Counted from the first letter of the stretch, positions 1-10,998 are shown. The stretch: 64,000 nucleotides of DNA from Mucor racemosus (GCA_027405735.1 JAPEHQ010000001.1:1798001-1862000); one strand, 5' to 3'. Numbers and translations: made by a program. Notes: generated by a model not told the origin, from the letters alone.

Positions 1-1
1 A

Positions 2-598
2 GAGCTCGATAAACTTGTGCAAGATAGATCTCGACAAATTGACCAACAAGACAATGAAATGAGTAGATTAACCCACGAGTTACGGAATTTACGTAATCCT
101 CCACCACAGCAATCCACCATCAAAAATGATCCCATCAACAATCAATTTATTGAGGAAGAAAAAAGACGGTTAAAGCAAGATTTTGGAGAGAGAGAATCTC
201 GTTGGACATCCCACAATACCATTATGGAAGATAGATTTGATCAATTATTAGACAATTTCGATAAACTGACCAACTCGGCCATAGAATTCGACTCTCATCG
301 CATGCGATACGAAAAGAAAATAGAAAACCTTCATCAAAATATCAATAATTTAGAGGTGGAGCTTTACGATGAGAAAATCAAGAGAATTGGATACGGAACA
401 GCCAGTAAAGAAGCACCAACGACTGTCTCGCTTCGTAAAGAATTCAGACTGTTGGTTGCAGATATTAAAAAGACCCATCAGCATAGAATGGATAGTGAAG
501 CAGATGAAATTAGACGTCTGCAATTGCAGTTGCAAGAACTGCAAAATACAAATACCAAATCTTACAAATACCAACATAGCATGGCAACTCAAACCTAG
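2..598 (+). CDS. Coiled-coil protein, 3' end (partial)
   Basis: The reading frame is open from the left window edge to a TAG at 596-598, so this is the C-terminal part (about 198 residues) of a longer protein. The composition is typical of a long helical coiled coil: rich in Q, E, K, R, N and L, with heptad-like stretches around the DRFDQLLDNFDKL and YEKKIENLHQNINNLEVEL segments. A segment reading SLRKEFRLLVADIKKTH near residue 140 recalls the conserved block of fungal septation/USP-type coiled-coil proteins, but that is a weak resemblance from memory. No membrane segment or catalytic motif is seen. The function is unknown from this fragment; a cytoskeletal or scaffolding role is inference only. 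The real start lies outside the window. Confidence 0.7.
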   Translation, partial: ELDKLVQDRSRQIDQQDNEMSRLTHELRNLRNPPPQQSTIKNDPINNQFIEEEKRRLKQDFGERESRWTSHNTIMEDRFDQLLDNFDKLTNSAIEFDSHRMRYEKKIENLHQNINNLEVELYDEKIKRIGYGTASKEAPTTVSLRKEFRLLVADIKKTHQHRMDSEADEIRRLQLQLQELQNTNTKSYKYQHSMATQT

Positions 599-2207
599 TC
601 CTAGTAGTAGTCGCTTGATGCGATTGCATTTAGTTTAATTTATCAACTCTATTTTTTGAAAAATAAAAAATATCAATGAAAACTACGTATTACTCACGAA
701 AGACTCAAAAACGCGTAAAATTCACTGCTTTTTCCTTGAAAACTGGGTCTCACTTTTCGTCCCTGCTCAACTTTTTTTTTCACTAAATAACACCAAGAAA
801 AAATTATATGCCAATGTACCTGAGATAATCAACTTTAATCCAAAAACAAGTATCCGGAAATATCCTATTTTTTGCAGTTGATATTAATTTTTTCAGTGCT
901 AATGTTTCAGATTTTTACGCGTATTTCACTGTTAAAAATTGAAAACTTCCAGGCTTCATATCTCTGCAAAAAATTAAGCTATACTAACACTTTCTAATAA
1001 TAAAACTTACTTATTTTGAAGCACTCTATAACATATTTAAGTATAAAAAAATTTGGTGTACTTTTATTTTTTTTTCATTTTTTTGGCATTTTTGTGATAG
1101 ATTTCAAAATATCCCTTATATTGAGCAGCATTTTTTTTTACATTCATGTCATCAATCTCATTAAGCTCTCTCAGATCCAATTTAGTTTTTTTCAAAATAT
1201 TGATTTTTCGTGGAGATATCCTCAAAAATGTGTACAAAAAGATACCTTCGTCTCTAGCTTCAATTTTCCCCCTTGTATACCCTCATCCCAGATTCTGAAT
1301 TTGAAAAAAAATTAACAAAATTCTTGTTTTCTCTACGAAAAATGTAGCTAAAAGGTTCAGAAATAGCTCAATCGACAGATAATTTTGCTGTAAATTATAT
1401 CCATTAATTATATTTAAAATATGCTTATAAAAATTGATGTGTATCTTCAAAAAACCTCAGAAATTTCAATTGCATTTTACGCAAAATTTAATATGAAATA
1501 TTTGTTTAAATTTTGTTTAGATGGATGCAGAATTTAAACCTGTACAAAAACCATTTAATACGCTAGGCCAACTTACTTTGCAGTTCATGAGCCATTAAAC
1601 GATTTTGTTTTTTTCATCATTTTTGGATCATTTTTGGATGATTTTTGCAAATCAATTTTGGAACCCCGTTATGATAGGTTTCAAGCTGTGATAAGAACTA
1701 TTGTTTTGATTATCTTGACGAAAAATTAACATTTTTTGCTGAAACAAAAAATGCAGAGTAGCTTAGAGTTGGATCTTTGTCGTGAATAAAAAAAAAATTA
1801 ACACTTCAATCATGGTCTGGTAATACCAGAAGCTTTGAACCGCTGTTAACATCAATACAAATTTTATTACGTTTATTGTACATTTAATTTGATGTATTAT
1901 TATGGTCTCAAAAACCTTTAGAGGAGGTGACAATGATTAAAAATAGGCCTTTTTCAAATCTGGGATGTGTGGTCAGATCAAAATTATAATGGATTATTAT
2001 TTCATACAATAAAAGCTTGTAAAATAAGACTCCTAATAGCAAACTAAAGCAATATAATGTAAGACGTGAAAGTTTAGGATTTTTCAATTACCCAATGGAA
2101 CACTATGGAAAATTTTGCTTCCGTAGCCCATTTTTTATTTTTTATGTATAAAAGTAGCACTTTATAAATGTTTTTCTTACCAATATATAATTAAATTCAG
2201 CTTTAAT
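599..2207. repeat. Gene-free spacer with dispersed repeat, copy 1 (about 693-1795)
   Basis: No gene is supported here. Most of the interval, about 693-1795, is one copy of a roughly 1.1-kb repeat that recurs reverse-complemented at about 26,440-27,535 and more divergently in direct orientation at about 62,835-63,600. The ORF at 1016-1315 lies inside the repeat and is AT-rich with poly-F/I stretches, so it is not called. The last 400 bases are AT-rich DNA upstream of the Rossmann gene. Confidence 0.75.
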
Positions 2208-2846
2208 ATGCTACTTTTAGTGTTTGGATCTACCGGACCTTCTGGTCAAGAAATTATTAAAAAGGCTCTATCAAATGGACACCAAGTTATTGCATATGCT
2301 CGATCTGCAGAAAAAATCGACAAAGCTATTGCATCTCAAATCACAATTGTTATAGGTGAATTAACAGATAATCAAGCTATTTTAAAAGCATTAGATGGTG
2401 TTGATGCAGTTATCTCTGCTTTGGGCCCTACTCCTAACCATCCACTCGGCCTACCTATAACCAATGGATACAAAGTCATTGTTAAATGTATGGAGCAAAA
2501 AAACGTTAAACGCTTGTTAGCTTTATCAACCCCGAGTTATCATGACAAGGAAAATGACAAATTTTCACTCGTTACATATTTTTTGATTAATGGCGTCAAG
2601 TTGTTTTATAACCAAGCGTACCAAGAGATCAATGGATCAGCTGAGGTTATAACAAGCTCAAACCTTGACTGGGTCTTGTTTAGAGTTAACATCCTAAATA
2701 ACAGTACCTCTGATACAACTTTGAAAACAGGTTATGTTGGAAGCAGTGGAATTAATATAACTCGTAGAGATATTGCCAAGTTCTGCATTGATGAAATTGA
2801 AAATAACAAATTCATCAGGAAATCTCCTGTAATTTATTCTGAATGA
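2208..2846 (+). CDS. NAD(P)-binding Rossmann-fold protein (NmrA/BLVRB-like atypical SDR)
   Basis: A single-exon 212-residue protein. The N-terminus carries a hydrophobic beta strand followed by GSTGPSG (residues 7-13), the glycine-rich dinucleotide-binding loop of the atypical short-chain dehydrogenase/NmrA-like family. An ARS motif about 25 residues later fits NAD(P) binding. A DAVISALGP segment matches the usual beta-4 strand position, and the C-terminal NITRRDIAKFCIDEI is the family's typical helix. The length is normal for the PF13460-type domain. The start is the first ATG of the frame, just after a pyrimidine/CAG stretch. AATAAA lies about 20 bases after the stop. The substrate cannot be read from sequence: such proteins can be reductases (flavin/biliverdin reductase B type) or redox sensors. 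Confidence 0.85.
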   Translation: MLLLVFGSTGPSGQEIIKKALSNGHQVIAYARSAEKIDKAIASQITIVIGELTDNQAILKALDGVDAVISALGPTPNHPLGLPITNGYKVIVKCMEQKNVKRLLALSTPSYHDKENDKFSLVTYFLINGVKLFYNQAYQEINGSAEVITSSNLDWVLFRVNILNNSTSDTTLKTGYVGSSGINITRRDIAKFCIDEIENNKFIRKSPVIYSE

Positions 2847-2949
2847 AAAATTTCAACAATTGTTTAAAATAAAATGCCTGATTTATTTTTATTGAATTGA
2901 TTGATGCGTATGTACGATGAATTAAATGAGAAAATTTGGGTAGGGAAGC

Positions 2950-3664
2950 CTAACAAACTGTTAATAACGGATTTGCAGATAATTTGCTGGTAGCATTATC
3001 ATGTGTCATTGTATGCAATTCATCAGTGTAAAGGGCTGCATAATTAATAGGCTTTCTTTTTAGGCTATAGGTGCCGTATTTACTACTTTTGGTGGCTTCT
3101 ATTTCTGTCATTTCATTAAAGCTTGTATAGTCTTTCATTGTAAGATTAATATTGCGGTTATTGTTGTAATTTGTACTTTGTTTAACCTTTGGTATTGACT
3201 CAACGCCTACTCTTGAGAGTCTCTGGTTTGCTGTAGTGGGTGTATTAATTTGAATGAGTTTAGCATCCTCAATTGTCATCTATACAAAAACAAATGAGAA
3301 AATGGTTAAGATATGGGTATATAAAACGAACTTACAAATAATGAATCCATTGATGTGTAATCGATGCCGGCATGATTGAGATGCTAAATGATATGTATTT
3401 TTAGTTAATGCCAACAATCGAATTATGATCCAAATAAATCCTTACAATAAAATTAGTAGGCTTTCCGATGATACTTTTACTAACATCGGTTTTCTTGTTC
3501 TTGCGTGTATAAAACTTGTTCTTGTTCTTCATATTTTGATTCATTTGAGCATCAATGTACTCGGAAGACTCGATTTTGGTTGATGATGCATTTTTTGATG
3601 ATTTGCCATAAAAAATTTTTAAATGGTTCTTTGATGATGTGGATTTGGATATAGATGCACCCAT
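2950..3664 (-). CDS. Small CRIB-domain protein (Cdc42/Rac effector), three exons, predicted N-myristoylated
   Basis: Exons on the minus strand: 3664-3446, 3383-3336 and 3279-2950. Both introns have GTAAG donors and TAG acceptors, all in phase 0, giving 198 residues. The middle exon encodes only 16 residues. Joining exons 1 and 2 creates IGKPTNFIHLNHAGID, a good match to the CRIB consensus (I-S/G-x-P-x-x-F-x-H-x-x-H-x-G) that binds GTP-loaded Cdc42/Rac GTPases. The protein starts MGASIS, fitting the N-myristoylation pattern MGxxxS/T, and is followed by a Lys/Ser-rich basic stretch, so plasma-membrane attachment is likely. The layout (short basic, lipidated N-terminus, CRIB, disordered tail) resembles small CDC42 effectors such as SPEC/CDC42SE and yeast Gic proteins. 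The tail is Ser/Thr/Asn-rich without a recognised domain. A role in polarity signalling is inference. Without splicing the motif is invisible. Confidence 0.8.
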
Positions 3665-5955
3665 ATTACTTTAATTTACTGAATTGATATACGATAGAGA
3701 GAAGCCCAATGATGGTTGGTGAATAGCTGGTTTATATAGTATTGTTGAGTTTTAGTTTGATTTAATGCTCAGCATGAAACAAAATATTTAAATTTCCCCA
3801 TTAGGCGTAAATAAAGACTGATTAGGTTAGCAATCTGTCCATAATAAAAGTGCCATACGAAGTGACAAATAACCACACTTTTATCATAAACACTATAATT
3901 ATAGACCTTCTAATGTGGAAGTCAATTTGATACAATGTTGTCATATAATATGTGCAACACAAAAGATTTTCTCTCTCTCTGATGTGTGCCTAGAATAATA
4001 TATTTTACTGCATCGTAGATTTTCTGAATGTGCAGTATACAAAGACAACACCGGTATAAAATAGCTCCTTTAGTATCTTTGTAAGCAGCCCTGATTTATT
4101 GAATTAACACTAAAATGTTGTCTAGGTAAGGAAAATCCTCAACACGTGTTTTAATGCTTCTTCCATCCAACGTTTCCTAAAAAGGATTTTGATAGTTTTG
4201 AAAACAAATCAATTTTAGTTGAAAACATATTTTTGATTTGAATTATACACTATTTAATGTAATGGAAAGATCTATTTATTTCTTTAAAGCATTAAGTTCC
4301 ATGTGAAGGCTGATGAATGACCATATACTGTTTCAGGTTGTTTATTCATTAACAGCCTTTGCAGCAAGTGTATATCTTCCAGATATATAATCAAGCAAAG
4401 ACTTCTTATCGCCTTGTGTAATGCTTTTAATTTTCTGACTAATAGTTAATTTGTAATTACTTATACAAAGGAAAATATGCTACATGATGCATTCTTCAGT
4501 GTTCTTTCGAATGAAATAATAATTGTCAATTTTTAGCTTTTTTTGTTATATATATGATAAAAGTGATGCATTTTTTTTTGAAAAAATAATAACCTAATTC
4601 ATAAACATTATATAAAAAGGGGGGTTTCCTATTAAAAGCTTCATAATGTAGTTTGTCAATACACAGTTTTAATCAATGTTTAAAAAAAAAAAAAATCGGT
4701 ACTTCAAATACGGTATAATAATATTGTTGAAAGGCATTTGAGATATTTTGGACCCAAAAGGACGACTTCAAGGAGCAATATATGCACCAATATATCAGAT
4801 AAATTTATTATGCAAAATTGGATAAAATACTCTGCTTCTTATCTTCAAAATGATGGTATTTATGTACTTGTAGCATAGCTAGATGACATTCGCTCCGATT
4901 TTGAAAATCAATTTTCTGGAAAAGTAAAAGAGAAACCTGCCTGACATCTCATGTCAGTTTAGAAACTACCAAAACTTTACGTAAACTAACCGTGTGTGGC
5001 ATCAAAATATTCCTTAAAGTTTGATGTATCTTTTGATACCATTTTTGTGCTATATAAAAGTTTTCAAGTAGGCTTATTCTGTAGTTTTTCTTTTGTTTTC
5101 TTTGTTTTCACGCTTGAGGCGCGCTTTGGAATTCGGAGTAGCTGGCCCAGCCAACAGCACTGATAATGCATCAAATATGGTTAACAAAACCATGATTAAG
5201 GATGTGTAAATTGATAAATTTTAATGAAAACAACTTGCCATTAAATCATGGTATAGTATATTTTATGAGTTACGACATAGAAAATTCTATAGCTTATGTA
5301 TAGCGCGTGTAGTACTTATTTGATCAGGGTTGAATATATCATAATAACAATACAACATCAAGATCAGAGCTAGATAATTATCATTTTGAATTACATTCAT
5401 GCATAACATCAACGTTGATAATATGCTTGAACATTTACTGTCAAGTAAGCTTTCCTTATTGACAACAATAGGAGGCATCCCTGAATAATGTGCAATCTAT
5501 AGTACATTTTGTACCGGAAATATTAGGAGGAAATTGTGCTAATGCCATCTCATGGTTTTTATCGATTGCTTTATCCCATTTTTACATTATTCTGCACATT
5601 TAGGTTATAGCCATGTCATTCCCAATCTGTGTATACATCTCACCTTTAAAGCACACATATTAAATGAGCAAATAGATTGGAAATTGAAATACAAAAAAAA
5701 AAAAAAAAAAGAGCTCCTACTACTCGATGATGATAACTAAATATCGTTTTAGTCTATTGCCTTCAAATGAGAGTTTCAAAAAGGAAATATATAAAGCAAC
5801 TAGTGTGAATCCCAGTAAACTAAAGGTATAATGCGGTCACTGGGCGGCATGCATGGACTGTTTGTTTGGGAGGGGGACCCACTACATTTTTACTGTAGGG
5901 GTGCTTTAAAGCGTTTCTTTTTTTCTTTTTCTTCATACAAAAACTATTATTCAAT
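3665..5955. other. AT-rich spacer with possible decayed coding fragments
   Basis: No intact gene is seen. Short protein-like reading stretches occur on the minus strand at about 4020-4185 (frame reading KTRVEDFPYLDNI), 4350-4440 (KSLLDYISGRYTLAAKAVNE), 5090-5200 (DALSVLLAGPATPNSK) and 5287-5560. On the plus strand, 4795-4945 has two in-frame stops (KYSASYLQNDGIYVLVA, then LDDIRSDFENQF). They do not join into one clean spliced model by eye. They may be gene relics or exons of an unrecognised gene. A poly(A) run lies at 4682-4694 and another at 5693-5710. The bases directly before 5956 form the TIM13 5' region. Confidence 0.35.
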
Positions 5956-6421
5956 ATGAGCGACTATTCTTCAAGCTATAACCTCGGTGGTGATTCCGTA
6001 AGTATTTACACGATCAATCAAAATAAATCGAAGGGATATTTTTTTGTTTGAATGTGGACTTTTTGTATATGCGTGCGGAGAATACGGTTTTATTGATATG
6101 ACAATTTGACATTTAGGGTAACAAGAAGCAAGAAGTTATGGACCAAGTTCGTTCTGAACTTGCTTTAGCTAACGCTCAAGAACTCATCAATGTAAGCCTG
6201 ATAAATAGATTAATTATTTGCAGTTTAATTAATATTATGAAAACTAGAAAATCAACGAAAAGTGTTACTTAAAGTGCGTCCCAAAGCCTGGTGCTCGTCT
6301 TGAATCTGGTGAGCAAGCTTGTCTCTCCAAGTGTATGGATCGTTATATGGAATCTTGGAATGTCGTTTCTCGTGCTTACGTTGCTAGACTCCAACGTGAA
6401 TCTCAAGGTGGTAACCTTTAA
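5956..6421 (+). CDS. TIM13: Mitochondrial import inner membrane translocase subunit Tim13
   Basis: Three exons: 5956-5997, 6117-6191 and 6248-6421, with phase-0 introns (GTAAGT...TTAG and GTAAGC...CTAG), giving 96 residues. The protein contains the twin CX3C motif of small Tim chaperones: C-YLK-C and C-LSK-C, separated by 14 residues. The surrounding residues ([37 protein letters not shown]) are strongly Tim13-like. In the intermembrane space Tim13 pairs with Tim8 as a hexameric chaperone that escorts hydrophobic precursors from TOM to TIM22/SAM, and its cysteines form two disulphides through the Mia40 relay; this is established for the family. The length is normal. A T-rich stretch follows the stop. 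The Fanzor-like gene ends convergently 310 bases downstream. Confidence 0.95.
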
Positions 6422-6731
6422 ATTCCTTATTTCTCTCTTTTTTAAATTAGAAACAAAAAATAATGCCACATATATATAATCTTTCTCTTATTTTTTTTTT
6501 CGTTGTGTATTTTATTTTTCTCAATTCACAATGTATAGCGCTATATATAAAATACTGGAGAGGTATATTAACTTATGTGTCCAAAAGAAGCAATTGGGAG
6601 TCTGATTAGTCCAGTGCATAAAAAGAGTATAAATTGATTACTTACCAATAAAAATAATTTGGTTTGAAAAAGGGTTTGAAGAGTAAGTAATATTTAGTAC
6701 ATCATTCTATATAAGCTATGTATTACCTACC
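6422..6731. other. Convergent intergenic region between TIM13 and the Fanzor-like gene
   Basis: 310 bases with no ORF. It contains the TIM13 3' end (T-rich, then a TATATATAA stretch) and the 3' flank of the Fanzor-like gene. In known Fanzor/TnpB loci the guide (omega) RNA is produced from the 3' end of the gene and its downstream flank, so 6,480-6,760 is where one would be sought. I see a short palindrome (TATAGCGCTATA at about 6536-6547) but cannot show an RNA gene. No terminal inverted repeat matching the other side of the gene was found by eye. Confidence 0.4.
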
Positions 6732-9700
6732 TCAAAGAGTATTGCCGCCATCCAGCGGCGAGCCCATTCGTTGTTTCCTGTACAGAAAATCAAGGGCTAA
6801 ATCATTGAATTTGATTCGATTTGTATAATTTGACTTTTCATCAAAACAAGGAAAAGTGACACCAAAAAGAAGTTGGGCCACACCAGCCAAACCAATAGCC
6901 AACGCCGATACCTGGTCCCGACACACCACTTTAAATGCATTTGGGCATTTTTGATTGAGACATACAAACGAACCATTGACAGTCTTGATTTTACCAGCAA
7001 CAACACCAACAGGATGAGAAAGCTTGGAGTAGCAGAAGAGACATGTCTGAGAGCTATTGTACTCATTCGTGATAAGGGTAGGTGTATAAAGACCATGTCT
7101 TGACTCTTTCCAGTGCCCGCCAAATCTCTGATGCTTCTTTATACGTGAGCCTATACCGTGTCCACGGTCACCAATCATCATAATAGGCCTTTTAGCTCCA
7201 GAGGTTTTTCTTTCATCTGCTGCCAACTTGTCGTAAAATCTTCTCTTCTTCAATTCCAATCTTCGTCTCTGCTTACACTGCGAATTGCTGTAATAAAACG
7301 AACGCAATTTGTCACGAGCATTGCAGTGATGAGAAATTGCTTCTTGTAACTCTTCAACTGTTTGGCATTGATGTAAGTTGTGATTTGATAACTTCTCTTC
7401 TTCGTCCAAGACCACATGTCCTTCTGTTGTCGACTTTTTCTTTTGAACAATTGATTTGGTATATGAAGCCAATCCACTACCTTGATTGATTTCCTTTGGA
7501 CCGATCGTGAGAGAAAGAGGCAGTTTCATGCATTCTAAATTGTACATATCGTCTGTATCCATGGCATCCTCTAACATTGATAAGCGTATAGATTAGTTTT
7601 ATCTTGCATGTGCTTAAGGACTATTGCGTCATATTACCTAAGATTTGAAATCGATTGTATAGCTCTAAATGGAATGTAAATCGATTGATATCAAAATAAA
7701 CTGTCTCGGTAGTCTTGATGATGCCATTGTCAGTTCCACTGAATACTACATCATCTAAATTCACGTCAGTATCAAGCATACATTCTTCAACCTTTTTATG
7801 ACAAGGTTTGCTGTTGATAATAAATGGGTTCGGTGATGTAGTCGATGTTAAAGAAGTTGAGGGGTTTCGATATTCGGATATTTGTCGTTTTAATGATTGA
7901 AGATCTTGTCGTACATCACGAATGCCAATCATTAATTCCCTCTTTTTCAACTTTGTCATTTCAACTTCACGATAGTACTTGTTTCGATCTGCTACCTTGT
8001 TTTTCCAATCTCTTTTCGAAGCACGAACACTCTTGGTTGTCAAAATAAACTGATCCAGTTCTTTTCTTCGTTCCTTAAACAACGTCTCCAAATCAGATTT
8101 ACGATTATTCAAAGCCTTCAATCTGTCATCCTCATCCTGAGCTATTGATTTATTGCTTGCTTTTGGCTTTTTCTGACGTTGTTGAATATAATCTACTGTG
8201 CCATATATTCTGATAATCTTCAGTCCAGGAAGAATGTGGATTCTATTTGCAAACTCTAGTCCATAGCTTGACGATATCTTTTTTAGTTGATCAATATTGA
8301 AAAATGCGCTAAAGACAGCATCTTTATTAGCAAGAGCTGAACCTTGTTTGATACGGTTGCCTTTGAAATCCAAAACAAACATTTTTTGTCTGCATTGTTT
8401 TGAGCAAAAGAGCGCATAAAGCGTTGTTGTATCAACAAGAAAGGAGTGGAGAGCAGTCGGTTTGATAATTGGCATTAATTTCACAACTTGACCATCGTAT
8501 CCAATTGACCGTAACACTTGATTTGCCATCAAGACAAAAGGGACCTGATATTGAAAGAGATGATAGTTATCTTTATCTGGTATATAAGGCTTTACGAAAT
8601 TCACTATCTTTATGATTGTCTCATATTCTTTGTCGCCAAGGTTCTTGAGTTTCATTTCAAAACAGCGTCTTGTAACCGTTTGTGTTTGAAATAATGCTGA
8701 TCTTGTTACTTGTAACAATTGTCCAATCCTTCTTCTGGGAGTATCCTTGGTCTTTTCAGCATTGATATCGTCTCTAACTAAAGCATCCTCTACATCATCA
8801 TCATCATTGTCATTGTCATCTTTTCGTCCTCTCTTATTTTCCGGCTTTTCTTTCCAACCAGAATCCCTCTCTTCACGCTACATGAATAACACAAAATGCT
8901 AGTTAATGCTCTTGTAATATTCAAAGCTGAAGTATGTTTACCTCTCTTTCAAGTGCTTGTCTGTATGTGTCTAATCTCCTCTGGCACGAACCTGCAGATA
9001 ACTCTTTTCCCTTTTGTAAGTACTTGATTCGTTTCTTTTCCTCATTAGCAAACAGCCTTCTTCTTCCATTCCTGGTCATACGTAATAAAGAGATACGTTC
9101 CTCTGGTATTCTGCAGTTAGTAACCCTTCTCGTTGCTTTTTTGCCTTTATTCTGATGTTTCGCCTTGTTAGCCTTGAAATCATTATCTTGATCAGGGCAA
9201 AGATGTATGATTAAGAGGAATCGCAAGAGCCTTGTCAGCAGTTTGTTCACGATGGTGTTGTCTGACCACATTTTATGAAAATTGATGTAATACAACTGGC
9301 GAGCCATCTTTGCCACGTGTGAAGATAAGCCCTTGTAGAGGTTCACTTCATCACGACCCAAAACATCTACTATTGCTTTATGAAGAATATGTGTTTTCAA
9401 CGACGAGTCTTGGACACCCTTTGCACCATAGAATGTTGAATGAATGAGTTCCAGATGTGAGTCTTGAAACAGTTTGTCGTAGTTGGCCTTGAAGTCTTCA
9501 TCTTCTAAACAGTTAGGATCCAAGGGTTTAGCAACTGAAGCATCTTCTTCCAAGTACCCTTCAGGCAAGACTTGAGATATCTTGTTGCCCTCATGAGCGA
9601 CAAGTGACACCGCATGATTTTCCAAGGCAAAATTATATTCATTGAATACGAGAAAGATTTTGAAGACTTGATTACTAAAATCAGATATATAATCTGAGAC

Positions 9701-10381
9701 AGCTTGCATGTTGTCGTTGATAGTACTTGCAAACAATGATTGAGCTTGTTGAGATAAGTCTGATCGAAGCACTGATTGAAGAGAAGTAGAGCAGGCTCTG
9801 TACTGCGTGCTGTCTTCATATTCACCGACATCTTCATCATCGACATCTTCATCTTCATCTTCATCTTCATCTTCATCTTCATCTTCATCCATATCATCAT
9901 TACTATCATCATTACTATTGGCATCATCATCATCTCTTCTATTGTCAGTAGATAATGTGCTTGTTTCATTGTTCAAAATAGAATGTTTTGTGGTGACGAA
10001 GTTTTTTCGAACAAAATCTGTCCAGTATTCTACACTCTTTTTCTTTGTTTTCTTACACTCATTTCGCAAAAATAATTCAATAGAAGCAGCATCGGCATTG
10101 ATACTTGCTGCAGCATTAGTTACCACACCCTTGGGAAGTCTTGTACCTTTCAGAAGAATCTCGTAAAGTTTATCATATTTCTGGTCTTTACATTGCTCGA
10201 TTGAATTTACAAGTCTAATCTTGAATTGAGCTTCTAAAACACTCATGTAGTTTGCTTTGTCATAGGATGTTAAACGCTTCCTATTACGATATCCTTGACC
10301 ATCATCTTCAAATGAGGCTGGAGGGTTTATGGTGGTTGTGCCTGAAATATAAACATCTAATTGTCTTTTTCTTCTTCTCAT
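6732..10381 (-). CDS. Fanzor-like protein: eukaryotic TnpB homologue (putative RNA-guided nuclease), three exons
   Basis: Exons on the minus strand: 10381-8942, 8877-7638 and 7570-6732, with GT-AG introns of 64 and 67 nt and an open frame throughout, about 1,172 residues. The ATG at 10381 (MRRRKRQLD) is chosen over an upstream TTG-initiated extension. The C-terminal third has the TnpB/OrfB layout: GTDNG (D about 863, RuvC-I-like), PIMMIGDRGHG (about 1023-1032, RuvC-II position), then a zinc ribbon after TNEYNSSQTC with CLFC (C1070, C1073) and CLNQKC (C1097, C1102), followed by CRDQVSALAIGL (D1112, RuvC-III). The N-terminal half has basic helices, a long D/E tract (about residues 170-200) and coiled-coil stretches. 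The protein is longer than many Fanzors, and the canonical RuvC-II glutamate is not obvious (GDRG instead of an E-containing motif). Fanzors are known in Mucoromycota and act as omega-RNA-guided DNA nucleases. Activity here is inference. No serine recombinase, transposase ORF or TIR was seen beside it. Confidence 0.75.
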
Positions 10382-10683
10382 TTTGAATAATAATGTATAT
10401 GCTATAACAAGATAAAGAAAAGGAAGAGGGCTCAAATATTGTGCTCGTACATAATAAACAGCTTTAAGGGCGCAGTCCTGTTGTATTAAATGTTAAATTG
10501 GCATTGATAACAATCGAATTGATAAATTAGGTTCAATGGAAATGTCTAGCAAATTGCTGTATTGGATAGTCGCTTAAAGGCTTTACTAATAATCAATTAT
10601 ATGTATGTATATGCAATAACTAACAAAGATTTCTTTGCACTGAACTAGCAATCAAAATAGTTCAAGCTTTCTCCCCCTTTCAG

Positions 10684-10998
10684 ATGAGTTTGAGTCATAG
10701 TGTCTACGATGTCGAGTGGGACACTTTTACAAACAGTGAAAATAAAATGTATTTGGCAGATGTGGATTTAAGCTCAGTCAGGCGTAAATATCTGTATAAT
10801 ATATAATTTTATATGGTCAGATTCAAAATCGGAGCGTGCACCTATTTCAATGGATAATCTGAAAATAAAAAATGCAAGGCTATACTTGAGATGTTACAGA
10901 ATATTGCCAAAAGAGTTATTTCTATACATGTTGATTTTTCAGCAAGTATAAAGGCATTAAAAGTGAAACACTTGCTTTCCCCAGGGGGAATAATACAT
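10684..10998 (+). pseudogene. Possible small spliced gene or gene relic, unknown
   Basis: An ATG at 10684 opens a frame reading SLSHSVYDVEWDTFTNSENK that looks protein-like. It can be continued through a possible intron (GTAAAT ... GGTCAG, about 10785-10822) into a frame with SERAPISMDNLKIKNARLYL, and through a second tiny possible intron ending in a CCCCAG acceptor to a nearby stop, giving under 80 residues. No family is recognised. It lies divergently upstream of the Fanzor-like gene. It may be a decayed fragment of a mobile-element ORF. Confidence 0.2.

Noticed and set aside
1016..1315. 99-codon ORF in the left spacer
   Set aside because: It lies within the dispersed repeat, is not preserved in the other copies in that frame and has low-complexity F/I content.
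9505..10166. ORFs with long M/K or S runs overlapping the Fanzor-like gene
   Set aside because: Other-frame readings of the GAT/GAA acidic-repeat codons of the Fanzor-like protein.
10382..10435. Upstream TTG start for the Fanzor-like gene
   Set aside because: A non-ATG start in a eukaryote with a hydrophobic lead; the ATG at 10381 starts the basic N-terminus.
6422..10680. A transposon carrying the Fanzor-like gene with TIRs or a recombinase partner
   Set aside because: No matching inverted ends or second ORF (serine recombinase, DDE transposase) could be seen around it.
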